Source: Cyclaneusma minus
Taxonomy: Eukaryota > Ascomycota > Leotiomycetes > Marthamycetales > Marthamycetaceae
Direction of reading: 5' to 3'
Length of the DNA: 14,882 bases
Assembly: GCA_037179335.1 (NCBI GenBank)
Contig: JAKZHN010000033.1
Span: 376,841 to 391,722 of the forward strand
The position numbers and the translations under genes were made by a program. This document shows positions 1-7,855 of this stretch, piece after piece. The notes beneath the pieces were generated by a model that searched no databases, was not told the origin of the DNA, and was given only the letters and a program-made list of their open reading frames with translations. The first letter of the stretch is position 1. Each line of letters begins with the position of its first letter.

Positions 1-87
<87 letters not shown>
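1..87. other. Poly-C homopolymer at contig edge
   Basis: Positions 1-87 are an uninterrupted run of C, followed directly by ordinary sequence. No other homopolymer in the window is nearly as long. The likeliest explanation is an artefact at the end of an assembled contig, for example dark-cycle poly-G reads in reverse complement or a low-complexity collapse. A real C tract cannot be excluded from sequence alone. It hides whatever lies upstream, including the first exon of the adjoining glycosyltransferase gene. Confidence 0.75.
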
Positions 88-88
<1 letters not shown>

Positions 89-130
89 CAGGGGTCTTAC
101 TCCCGAAATCGGAATAACATTGAACAAGCC

Positions 131-280
131 GAAGCACTTGCTTCGAAGTTCGAGATCTCAAAAACAGGCTCACGCACTTGTTTCGAATTCTTCAAAAGCA
201 CAGGCTGAAGTTCTTGCTCTGAAGTCTTCCCTCGTGAACCATCTCAAGCACTTGCTTTGACCCCTTCTAGCTCAACATCT
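131..280 (+). repeat. Degenerate ~38-bp tandem repeat in the 5'-most intron
   Basis: Four related units begin at about 131, 171, 207 and 245 (spacings 40, 36 and 38 bp). Each starts with a version of AAGCACTTGCTTCGAA and continues with a variable tail. They lie in what I interpret as the 3' part of an intron of the GT2 gene, ending at the acceptor at 327-328 after a CTAAC branch site at 314-318. The core AAGCACTTGC recurs in intron 1 of the same gene on both strands (around 1524, 1564 and 1861). Confidence 0.55.
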
Positions 281-328
281 TTCCCCATACTCACCCAATC
301 ACTCTCCGGTGTCACTAACATGGGCTAG

Positions 329-2978
329 CATCTACCGCTATCTCCGACTCGTCGTCAATTGCATTGCTCACTGGACTTACAAATCGAAGCCGATACCCGA
401 GAACGCCACCTTCCATCCAGAGGATGTCACTGTCATTATTCCGACAATCCATAACAACGTGGAGGAGCTGAGAGAAGCACTCGAGAGTATTCTGGCCACA
501 AGACTGGCCAAGCTTATCCTGGTGACGACGACCGATAAATACGACAAATTAAGGGGGTTCGTCGATACCTTGTCTGCGTCCAAAAGAGTTGAAGTTCACC
601 ATTTCCGCATTGCAAACAAACGCCTGCAGGTCTGCGAGGCGATTCCCATGGTGAAGACGAAGATTATGGTATTGGCCGACGATGATGTGACGTGGCCGCG
701 CACAATTCTTCCATGGTTGTTGGCACCTTTTGAGGATCCGAAAATGGGTGCTGTAGGTCCCTGTCAGCGTGTGAAGCGGTTGAGATCCGGACCCTGGATG
801 GCAAGGATATGGAATTTTCTCGGAGCCGTCTACATTGAGAGGAGGAACTTTGAGATTTCCGCGACGCACCACATGGACGGTGGAACGAGTTGTATGTCTG
901 GACGCACATGTGCCTTTCGCTCGGAGATTCTGCAGGATCCGCTGTTCCTGGACAGCTTCAAGACCGAGAGGTGGGGGAAGTACCAGCTGAACGCGGATGA
1001 CGACAACTTTGTGACGAGGTGGTTGGTTTCCCATCAGTACAAGACGTGGATCCAGTACAACAAGGAGTGTGAGATTGAGACGACGCTGGAGGATAATCCG
1101 AACTTTCTGAAGCAGTGTCTGAGGTGGTCTAGAAGTAATTGGAGGAGTAACTGGACATCTCTGGTTGATGAGAGATATGTTTGGAGGTATGCTGAGCGTC
1201 CCTTTTCTCCCTGTCGCTTTCCTTATGTCTATCACCAGCTTTCCCACCACCATCGCCATCGTCACACACCATCGTCACACATTTTATGGGGGCCAGCCCC
1301 CAAACCCTCGTGGCTCGCTGCGCTCGATTTGTCCTTGAAGATGAGATTGCTCCATGCCCCAGACCGTGACAGCCTTGCAGGCATCATAGGTCAAAGCACT
1401 GAACCGCAGCCCCAAGTCCGCGAAGCGGAACCCCCGAAGGGGGACGCAAGACTCTCAAGGGTGGAGTTGCTCGTGCCCCAAACCGTGGCAGCCTTGCAGG
1501 CACCATAGGTCGGAACATTGCGGGCCTGAGCAAGTGCTTCAGCTCGTGCTTTTGGAGAATTTGGAGCAAGTGCTTCAGGTTGTTCCTGTAGACGCAGGAC
1601 CCTCAGGGACGACTACTCGATACCCCAAATGGCAACAGCCGTGCCCGCATCCAGAATCGGAGCATTAGTTTGCTACCATCTTGATCTACCATTTTCAATC
1701 CCAAATTTCATCCACCGCGATTTTATCCCTTTTCCGCCCAATTTTCTCCACTTCTGCTGCCTTGGGTTGTTTGGGCCATGTTTGTACCACTCCTCGTGAG
1801 CCAGCGCAGCGTCTGGGGGGTTCAGGGGGGCTTGCCCCCCGAAATCAAAGAAGTCCCTTCAAGCACTTGCTGTGAAATCAGCCTCATCACCCTCATCACC
1901 CTCATCACCCTCATCACCTTCATCACCTTCGCTATCACACCCTTTTCCATCACCTCTGTCACCACCATTTTGTCCATCACCACTGACGCATCATAGGCAG
2001 CAACCGTGGTCTGTATATACAGTACACCTTGTAACATTCACATCTCTGGCGTTTGTCGTGGACCCGTTTCTTGTGTGGGCTTGCTTCAAGGCGTCTCCAT
2101 CCTCTGCTCACTGGGCTGTTCCTGTCTTCCTTCTTTGGATGCTGTGGACGAAAGTTGTGAAGTTGATGGGGTTGTTGATTCGGGATCCAACGGATGTGGT
2201 GTTTCTACCTGTGTCGATCTTGTTTGGGTGGTTTCATGGGTTGATTAAGTTGTATGCTCTGTGTACTTTGAGAGTGGTAAGCATTGATCTTTGTCTAATC
2301 TCGTCTAACCCCATCCAACTTCATCTAACTCTATCCCATTTCATCCCACTTCATCCCACTTCATCCCACTTCATGCCACTTCATGCCACTTCATGCCACT
2401 TCATGCCACTTCATGCCACTTCATGCCACTCCATCCCGCTCATCCTACTTCATTCTACTTCATCCCACTTCATCCCACTCATCCTACTTCATCCAAACTC
2501 GTCCTACTTCATCAAACCTCATCAATCTCATCCAATCCCGTTCGATTCCATCCCACTTCGCCGACTCCCTCAATCTTAGTCCAGTTCCATTCAAGTTCAT
2601 CCAAACCTCAGGGCCAGGCACGTCTTCAGTTGTGGTCACTAACACTATATATAGACATCCTGGGGTAGTCGTGCCGATGGTGATACAGACGACGACGTTC
2701 GCATGAGACCGAGACGAAGAGCTGAAAGTATTGCCAATCCTGGTCCAGGCCAGAAAGGATTGATAATGTACGAGCTTGAGAAAGGGAGGGCTCGGCGATT
2801 GGTCCGTTCAGCCACCCGATTCGAGGAGAAGTTCAACGAGAAGTTCGACGAGAAATACGACGAGAAATACGATGCCATGAAATCCGATGTCACGAAGTTC
2901 GACGCCACGAGGTTCGACACCACGAATTTCGACACCATCATGGGCGAATCTTTGTTTGCAGCGGTTTCTGCAACTTAA
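329..2978 (+). CDS. GT2: Hyaluronan-synthase-like family 2 glycosyltransferase, 5' exon missing
   Basis: Membrane glycosyltransferase of the fungal GT2 group that includes the hyphal-growth GT2 proteins of plant-pathogenic ascomycetes and Cps1-like polysaccharide synthases. It would move sugar from a UDP-sugar onto a growing polysaccharide at the plasma membrane; the actual product is unknown. Exons are 329-1186, 1997-2276 and 2655-2978 (about 486 codons), joined in frame by GTATGC...TAG and GTAAGC...TAG introns with CTGAC and CTAAC branch sites. Exon A carries VTVIIPTI, the acidic motif ADDDVTWP (675-698), HMDGGTSCMSG, the catalytic-type ADDDNF (993-1010) and QxxRW as QCLRW (1113-1127). Exon B encodes three hydrophobic segments matching the family's C-terminal membrane helices. 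Exon C opens with TSWGSR and ends in a repetitive charged tail. No in-frame ATG exists between position 88 and the start, and CTAAC plus TAG at 314-328 marks an acceptor, so the first exon lies left of the window. Family call strong; exact 5' boundary inferred. Confidence 0.9.
1353..1513 (+). repeat. Imperfect direct repeat, 118-bp spacing
   Basis: A segment of about 45 bp starting near 1353 (ATGCCCCAGACCGTGACAGC, continuing through TTGCAGGCATCATAGG) is repeated near 1471 with a few substitutions. The shared GCCTTGCAG lies at 1372 and again at 1490. Both copies end in CATCATAGG or CACCATAGG, nearly identical to the real splice acceptor region GCATCATAGG at 1988-1997. Confidence 0.7.
1417..1443. 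repeat. Double-hairpin element with GAA loops
   Basis: Two perfect small stem-loops stand almost side by side. TCCGC-GAA-GCGGA occupies 1417-1429 and CCCCC-GAA-GGGGG occupies 1431-1443. Each has a 5-bp stem and a GAA loop. They lie between the two direct repeats in intron 1. The arrangement resembles double-hairpin elements known from some fungal mitochondrial genomes, but this copy is in nuclear DNA, and the resemblance is structural only. Confidence 0.6.
1882..1926 (+). repeat. 9-bp minisatellite (CCTCATCAC)n
   Basis: Four exact copies of CCTCATCAC run from 1882 to 1917, and a fifth copy has one change (CTTCATCAC). Weaker CATCAC echoes continue to about 1982. It lies in the pyrimidine-rich 3' part of GT2 intron 1. 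Confidence 0.9.
2277..2654 (+). other. 378-bp minisatellite-filled intron of the GT2 gene
   Basis: Phase-0 intron joining the codons for LCTLRV to TSWGSR. The donor is GTAAGC (2277-2282), the branch site is CTAAC (2639-2643) and the acceptor is ATATAG (2649-2654). Almost its whole length is a 10-bp tandem repeat. Confidence 0.88.
2301..2560 (+). repeat. 10-bp minisatellite (TCATSCCACT)n
   Basis: Perfect 10-bp register: TCATCCCACT at 2341, 2351 and 2361, then TCATGCCACT six times from 2371 to 2430. Degenerate units lie on both sides (TCATCTAACT upstream; TCATCCTACT and similar downstream to about 2560). The homogeneous centre with decayed flanks suggests recent expansion from inside the array. 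Confidence 0.92.
2826..2938 (+). repeat. Coding minisatellites in the GT2 C-terminal tail
   Basis: Four 12-bp units (GAGAAGTTCAAC type) begin at 2826, 2838, 2850 and 2862 and encode EKFN, EKFD, EKYD, EKYD. Three 15-bp units begin at 2889, 2904 and 2919 and encode variants of VTKFD, ATRFD and TTNFD. Unit lengths are multiples of three, so the frame is kept. The product is a charged, aromatic-rich tail likely to be disordered or extended in the cytoplasm. Confidence 0.85.
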
Positions 2979-4260
2979 TAACTGTGGATGGAGCTCAATG
3001 GAATGTGGACTGAGCTCGAAGACTGAAGTGAGCCCGGAGAATGAGCAGCTCAAACTGAGCAGCTCAATGAAGGCAGCTCGATGGAGAGCCCTTGGAAGCT
3101 AGTGCAGCATTATTCCAGGGCGCTTGATATTGTTCTGCTTAGCCTGTTCCCAGGTTTGGGCAGCGGATGATGTGTGGGATGTTTGCGCATATGATGAGAT
3201 GATGCTTGGAGATAATGAATGGAGATAATGATTGGAGACGATGCTTGGTTTTCTTTGGTCATGGCAGTTTGCCGATGTCGACATGCGTGCGTTTCTCATA
3301 CCCATCTTTTCTACGATCGACTCGGACTCGAAAATGGAAATTTGGGCGGTGTTTGTCACGATTTAGCTCGGCTCGGCGGTCACGTCTTTTCTCGTCACTT
3401 CTTTTCTCGTCACATCTTTCAGCGTGCGACGATTCGAGGCGATCTCTTCCCTTTCGCTATGGCGTTCAAAAAGGCAAAGATGGACTATTGTGGCCAGCCG
3501 TGGGATTAATTTAATGGGCGAATTCTGCGGGCATGAGAGGCTGGCATGGGCGCTTCTGCGCGGATGGGCTTGGGATTTCTCTACTCAAAAGGATGTGGAT
3601 GGCTTTCTGGTTGCAAAAAGACCGATGGATTCTTCAAAAGATTGGAAATATGAATTTGGCTTGGGCTGGCAGGACTTTTCAAGTTTCGGCGGACTTCTCA
3701 TCTGAATGTCTCGGCGGGCTTTGTCTGTCTATGGTTTGGTCAAAACGACCTGGATCAGGGCACAAAATTGAATCGAGCAAGGGAAAGGGCTCCGCCCGAA
3801 AGGAGAATCTAGAAATTGCAAGAACAAATTGATCCCACGTTTCCGCAATTCCACTGCTTGTGTAAGCTGTGGATGTCTGGCACGAGTTGTTGTACTTGCT
3901 TTTGTACTTGCTTCACCGTAAAAAATGGTCTTGATTTTGAGCGTAAGTTCTTATACTCTTTGATAAGCCTCTCCTTTGTACTAGAGGAACTTAACCCAGT
4001 GAAAAGCCATATTTCGACTCGTGAAGCTTGTGACAATGTTTATAGTTATGTGTGAAGTTGCAAACTTAGTAAACCCATGAAGTTTCGCCTCTTGTAAGCC
4101 AGTGCAGGGTACTTGCCCCAAGGTTTATAGCACAGCTTCAAGTTGTCAATTTGAAGTTGCTCTTGAGCTTGAAGTGGGAGCTGCCAAATTAAATGCCTAT
4201 CGGGTATGACTTTACGGATGGTTGTGGGGACTCCATCTATATAGTCCAAATAATTCAAAA
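2979..4260. other. Intergenic region, no supported gene
   Basis: No recognisable gene. Open frames here are at most about 100 codons, overlap in several frames and show no family motif. At 2995-3085 a purine-rich stretch repeats GAGCTCAAT-like words, perhaps the 3' untranslated region of GT2. At 3195-3245 there are short direct repeats of ATGCTTGGAGA and GGAGATAATG. At 3370-3425 TTTTCTCGTCAC occurs repeatedly. At 3893-3912 TGTACTTGCTT is repeated in tandem. Confidence 0.6.
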
Positions 4261-4370
4261 ATCAAGGTATTTTAGGAAAATACCCGGTCCCCGGTATTTA
4301 ATTCAGGCTCCCGAGATAAAGTGGAGCAATTAAAGAGCGTTTATATATTAATTGTTTTTAATCCCGCCGG

Positions 4371-4545
4371 AATCTGTTATTAACAGGTTTTTTGCTTATA
4401 AAACCTATTAATAAGAAATCCAATAATTAATTGAATATTAATAGGATCTCGGTGATAAAAAGCTGTTATTAACAGCATTGCCTCTTAGCAATACTATTAA
4501 TAAATAGTTGATATATAAAATACTGTTTATCTCAGGCTTCCCAGC
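4371..4545 (+). repeat. 88/89-bp AT-rich satellite, block 1
   Basis: Two units start at 4371 and 4460 (89 bp apart), each opening with CTGTTATTAACAG and continuing through CTATTAATA- and GAATATTAATAG-type segments. The block finishes with AACAGCATTGCCTCTTAGCA followed by CAATACTATTAATAAA, the same ending used by block 2. The DNA is very AT-rich and contains no gene. Confidence 0.75.
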
Positions 4546-4963
4546 TTTAATAATGCATTTGGAATGGTTAATAGACATGTAGATAAATGACACTTGTTAG
4601 AAAAAACCTATGTAGCCCGGGAGTACGTGTAATCATTGGTATATATTTATTTTTCTAGTGCTGTTGTGGAGTGTTCGAAGTTAGGTCAACTAAAAGTATA
4701 TTGGAAAATAGCTACAGTAAGAAAAAAGGTCGCTCAAAGAGGGTACAAATATCCTCAATCGCTGCAAATATCCTCAGTCACTGGAAGCATTTTGGATTAC
4801 TAAAAAGATTTTTAGTTATTGGAAAGCTTGAACAGAGTCGTTTTAGGCCTTCTTTTAACTTTGTCGTTAGTCTCGCAGTATAGGTTAAGCTAATTATACG
4901 TTTGCCTTGGGGAAATAAGTAGTCGGAAAATTATTTGCTATTAATTATTTTGCATAATAATAA
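4546..4963. other. AT-rich spacer between satellite blocks
   Basis: About 420 bp of AT-rich sequence with no gene I can support. The longest open frame (4671-4883, 70 codons) has no recognisable motif. There is a local direct repeat of ATATCCTCA at 4749 and 4767. Confidence 0.5.
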
Positions 4964-5290
4964 AACTGCTAATAACAAGTTTCCCTGGCCCGAACCCTAT
5001 TAATTGGAAATTAAGTAATTTATTGAATATTAATAGCTTTCCGCAGCCCGAAACATGTTAATAACAGTTTTTCCTCGCCCAAATACTATTAATAGGATAG
5101 TAATCAAGTAATTAGATATTAATAGTTTCCGCATATATAAAACCTGTTAATAACAACTTTCCCTGGCCCGAATCCTATTAATTGGAATCAATTAATTTAT
5201 TAGATATTAATAGCTTTCCGCAGCCCAAAACCTGTTATTAACAGCATTTGACCTTGGCAATACTATTAATAAAAAACTAAATATAAAAGC
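4964..5290 (+). repeat. 88/89-bp AT-rich satellite, block 2
   Basis: The anchors at the start of each unit (AAC before TGYTAATAAC or TGTTATTAAC) lie at 4964, 5052, 5141 and 5229, giving spacings of 88, 89 and 88. Each full unit has three sub-segments of 28-31 bp: a TGTTAATAAC segment, a TATTAATTGG segment and a TATTAATAGC segment, the first and last also sharing TTTCC...GCCC. The last unit diverges into the same terminal sequence as block 1 (ACAGCATT...GGCAATACTATTAATAAA). Confidence 0.85.
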
Positions 5291-5511
5291 AGGTGTTTCT
5301 ACAGGCATTCACACGCTTAATGTACTCATGTTCGGTAAAACCAACACTAATCAGTGTTCTCCTCATTAAGAACACAAAACCGGTAGGAAAAAGACAGTTA
5401 GATTCAAGGCACACCGGACCGCCAGAACTGCCTTCAACGCAGTCATTTACGGATGAAGTGGGTGGGTGGATGGTGAGACATGGGAGTGAGGGTGGTTTCT
5501 TTAGGTTCTAT
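5291..5511. other. Unassigned intergenic stretch
   Basis: A 75-codon open frame on the plus strand (5293-5520) runs through here. It has no recognisable domain and ends in low-complexity GGTGGGTGGATGG sequence, so I do not call it a gene. Confidence 0.45.
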
Positions 5512-5592
5512 TCAAAGTAACTGGGAATTTTCAGAGTAATTGGGAATTTCCAAAGTGATTAGGAGTCTTCCAAGTAACTCGGAATTTCCTGT
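5512..5592 (-). repeat. 19-bp minisatellite, left copy (inverted)
   Basis: Four units at exact 19-bp spacing (the shared GT dinucleotide is at 5517, 5536, 5555 and 5574). Read on the minus strand they are ACTT(T/G)GGAAATTCCCAATT-like. The same 19-bp repeat occurs in the opposite orientation at 7476-7558. Confidence 0.85.
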
Positions 5593-5880
5593 GAGGACTG
5601 TAGGATGTTCGAATAGGACCAAACCGTCTCGGAAGGACTCTCCCCTGGTTTTGGTATTGAGGGACGCTGATCTGGAACCGATCATCTGTGCTCAGCATAC
5701 GGCTTTGAACCTTTTCCGTCCCTGGTGGATCTGCGTCGTCAGCATACTAAGCTTGGTGTCATTTCCGAGTTTCCAAAAGTCAGATATATCTCGGTCATCA
5801 AGCAGAAGATATTTACAATGGCAAAGATGATTCAAATTCTCACAATCAGTCGATAGCTATATCAATCCGAAGTCCATTGC
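5593..5880. other. Unassigned stretch downstream of the nuclease relic
   Basis: No gene recognised. The plus strand has a 96-codon frame (5540-5830) and the minus strand has an open stretch of about 50 codons with a plausible, unidentified sequence containing LLLDDRDISDFWKLG. Being downstream of the minus-strand nuclease relic, it could be a decayed 3' part of that gene, but no motif supports this. Confidence 0.35.
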
Positions 5881-6214
5881 TATTTGAAAACAGAGTCTAT
5901 CTACGGGCGTCATAATCCTCCGAATTTTCCGAGTCCCCTTTGGCTGCCCGATTTCTATTCTTATCTCCTGCATCGGACTCGCCTTCATCTCCAGCTCCCT
6001 CGCCCTCATTGCCATCTCCCTCGCCCTTGTCTCTATCTCCCTCCTCACCCTCTGCATTCTCACTTTCCTCTTCCTCCCGAGTTCTTTGTTCGTGAAGTTT
6101 GTTGTATTCGTCGCCAGCAGACAAGTATGGATTCCTTGTCAAGTTGTCCTGCGTGGAGATCTCCAGTGTACAGGACAGCCTTCCCATCACCTTCAATCAT
6201 GAACATCACGGCAC

Positions 6215-6505
6215 CAGTGCAGTGGTGGGCATCGTAGCGGAACTTGGATCTCATTGCCGGGTGCGAGTTAGATGTGTGTTGGTGTTTCGAGTGGAGCATC
6301 TGAGCTTCAACTCAAGCGTTTGAAGTGCTGCCGGAGACTTCGAATTGCTTGGCGGAAAGCTCCAGTGGTTGGCATCGAATAGCGTAACTTGGATCTCATT
6401 GCCGGGTGCGAGTTCGATGCGTGTTGGTGTTTCGAGTGGAGCACCTAAGCTTCGACTCAAGTGTTTGAAGTGCTGTACCCTGGACTCCAGTATACCGCGT
6501 GCGTA
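6215..6505 (-). repeat. 145-bp tandem duplication inside the nuclease relic
   Basis: The segment beginning AACTTGGATCTCATTGCCGG occurs at 6241 and again at 6386. Each copy continues for about 100 bp through GGTGTTTCGAGTGGAGCA and TTTGAAGTGCTG with a few differences. In the minus strand it encodes the LAPGNEIQVTLFDANH segment of the nuclease; the copy at 6386 keeps that reading, while the copy at 6241 is shifted and mutated. Confidence 0.88.
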
Positions 6506-6552
6506 GTTGATGCGACAATGATACCTTTCGAGTCGCAGGAGGAGCAGAAGAT

Positions 6553-6812
6553 GAAGTTGCCCCAGTATGCCAGGCCAGTCACGTGGTCACCGTGAACATG
6601 GACATGGCTGAGGAAGCAGGCCAAGGAACATAAAATTGCCCCAGTATGACAAGCCAGTCAGGTGGTCACCGTGAACATAACTTGGGAAACAGATCACCGA
6701 GAACATTGCTGAGAAAGCAGGCCAAGGACGGCGCAGAGCAGACAATGAAGTTGCCCCAATACGAATCCAAGCCAATCAGGTGGTCACCGTGGACATGGCT
6801 TAGGAAACGGGC
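6553..6812 (-). repeat. Tandem copies of the HxHxDH-encoding segment
   Basis: Three units start at GAAGTTGCCCCAGTATG-like sequence at 6553, 6633 and 6747 (spacings 80 and 114 bp). All contain a GTGGTCACCGTG core, which reads HGDH on the minus strand. The outermost copy reads SHVHGDHL, the middle one YVHGDHL and the third HVHGDHV. A fourth, weaker relative lies around 6955-6990 (CAGTCAGATGGTCGCTGTGG). Confidence 0.8.
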
Positions 6813-6844
6813 CTCTATGGCTTGCCGGCACTGATCATTGACAA

Positions 6845-7445
6845 GATCTCGGTGAACTCTGGCATGAATCCCCCGAGGGTTGACACGCTTCCACACGCTT
6901 GTGGACCTTGTTGGGAGTCATGCCACGGAGGGAGTCGGTTGTTTCGAGCCTACGCCAGTCAGATGGTCGCTGTGGCCGTGAACATAGCTTATGGAGTAGG
7001 CCATGGGCCGAATTCTTCGGAGGCGGTCGATGGTAATGTCGGTGAAAGACGTCCAGCGTCGACATCTTGGCATTTGCTGGCGGTTTTTTCGTGGGGAGTG
7101 CAGACTGCCACAAAGCGGATTTGGAGTCGACTGTTGATGTTGGTGAACCCTGGCATGAAGCCGCCAAGTGTCGACATCTTAGCACTTGCTGGTGATCTTC
7201 TGGCGGGGAGTGTATCTGTGGCCGAAGCCAATCAAATCGTCTTTGTGGCCTTGGGTGTTGCTGAGGAGGCTGGCCGAGTGGGGATATGGCCGAGGAAGCG
7301 CGCCGAAAGGCAATGGTCTGTCAGGGATTTGTCGGAGGTAGTCGACCCTGATGTCGGGGAACTCTGCCTGCAACCGGGAGGTGGACGAAAGACGGTCGCC
7401 TGTCTGTAGGTCGTCGGGAACTCTGGCATGAAACTTCTGGAGATC
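6845..7445 (-). repeat. Dispersed copies of the nuclease N-terminal segment
   Basis: Related segments containing GGTGAACTCTGGCATGAA or its variants appear near 6851, 7041, 7141, 7357 and 7412, most followed by a GTCGACATC-like sequence. On the minus strand they encode variants of the start of an Artemis-type protein (for example MSTLGGFMPGF and EFPDIRVDYLRQIP), each in a different state of decay. Linking words such as GGCGGGGAGTG and CGTGGGGAGTG also recur (7094 and 7202). Order and spacing are irregular. Confidence 0.7.
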
Positions 7446-7475
7446 GAGGAAGCATCAAGAGCCGCCTGCATACGG

Positions 7476-7558
7476 TCTTGGGATATTCTCAACTACTCGG
7501 AGTACTCCCAATTACTTGGAGTATTCTCAATTACTTTAGATATTCCAAGTTACTCGAC
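7476..7558 (+). repeat. 19-bp minisatellite, right copy
   Basis: Units of exactly 19 bp start at 7476, 7495, 7514 and 7533, ending in a partial unit at 7552; consensus ACTYGGAGTATTCTCAATT. It is the plus-strand counterpart of the inverted array at 5512-5592, so the nuclease relic sits between two opposed arrays. Confidence 0.88.
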
Positions 7559-7855
7559 AATAAATCCCACCACCTGCCCCCACTTCACCCGAATATATTT
7601 CCTGAAAAAGCCTCCCTTCCCCATTAGAGCCTGCAAATTAACTTCCAGGGCCACATTCCGTCGGATCGTTATTATTTGGGTCATTGGTGACTTGGCGAAA
7701 TTGGGTTCGGTAGTGTTTTGCAGTGTCCTTTGAAATATGTACTAATTTTTTTTGTACTAAATGCGAGAGGCCAGGGGTCCACCTAGCTAGCAATATAATT
7801 ATACACCAAAAGCTCAGATCACGAAACATTGGTTTCTGATCACTTTTTTGCTTCT
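7559..7855. other. Intergenic stretch, nothing recognised
   Basis: About 300 bp without a supported gene. It contains a T8 tract near 7747 with the repeated word TGTACTAA on each side (7738 and 7755), and nothing else identifiable. Confidence 0.5.

Larger units (their letters stand above)
1288..1840. repeat. Inverted pair of GC-rich palindromic elements
   Basis: At 1288-1301 the sequence is GGGGGCCAGCCCCC, followed by AAACCCTCGTGGCTCGCTGCG. At about 1793-1840 the same arrangement appears on the opposite strand: CTCGTGAGCCAGCGCAGCG, then GGGGGGCTTGCCCCCC at 1825-1840. The two copies face each other about 500 bp apart within intron 1. The palindrome-plus-flank arrangement suggests one small dispersed element inserted or duplicated twice. 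Confidence 0.55.
1187..1996 (+). other. 810-bp repeat-filled intron of the GT2 gene
   Basis: Phase-2 intron between codon halves AG and G (Arg), joining DERYVWR to QQPWSVYT, a continuous stretch in this family. The donor is GTATGC (1187-1192), the branch site is CTGAC (1982-1986) and the acceptor is CATAG (1992-1996). It is roughly ten times the usual length for a filamentous fungus. It holds direct repeats, GC-rich hairpins and a 9-bp minisatellite, annotated separately. Confidence 0.85.
5881..7450 (-). pseudogene. Artemis/SNM1-type metallo-beta-lactamase nuclease relic
   Basis: Remnant of a DNA-repair nuclease of the Artemis/SNM1/Pso2 family (metallo-beta-lactamase fold with beta-CASP domain; opens hairpins and trims DNA ends). 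Reading from 7450 down, fragments appear in family order but in different frames: EFPDIRVDYLRQIPDRPL (7364-7311); the zinc-ligand signature FLSHVHGDHLIGL (6806-6768, HxHxDH intact in this copy); IELAPGNEIQVTLFDANH (6418-6365); HHCTGAVMFMIEGDGKAV followed by LYTGD (6227-6159); then, after a frameshift, NLTRNPYL (6145-6122). A glycine/glutamate-rich acidic stretch follows to about 5897. No continuous frame joins these parts. The beta-CASP part after YTGD-NLTRNPYL is not recognisable. The conserved segments are tandemly duplicated with mutations: one HVHGDH copy reads YVHGDH. Family call firm; clearly non-functional as it stands. Confidence 0.85.

Noticed and set aside
549..1265. 238-codon minus-strand frame
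   Set aside because: Antisense shadow of the GT2 exon; no family motif.
309..1508. Single-exon 399-codon reading of the glycosyltransferase beginning at 309
   Set aside because: The codon at 309 is GTG, not ATG. CTAAC and TAG at 314-328 mark an intron end, and after codon 292 (position 1186) the frame leaves the family sequence at a GTATGC donor and runs into repeats.
1872..2579. 235-codon open frame as a separate gene
   Set aside because: Its middle part (1997-2276) is exon B of GT2. The beginning and end are translations of the 9-bp and 10-bp intron repeats.
3206..3832. Overlapping open frames of about 93-102 codons
   Set aside because: Several frames are open at once, none has a motif or splice context, and the sequence contains short direct repeats.
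3809..4036. 75-codon minus-strand frame
   Set aside because: Too short, no recognisable feature, no supporting neighbour.
6822..7409. 195-codon plus-strand frame
   Set aside because: It is the antisense of the repeated nuclease segments; the meaningful motifs are on the minus strand.
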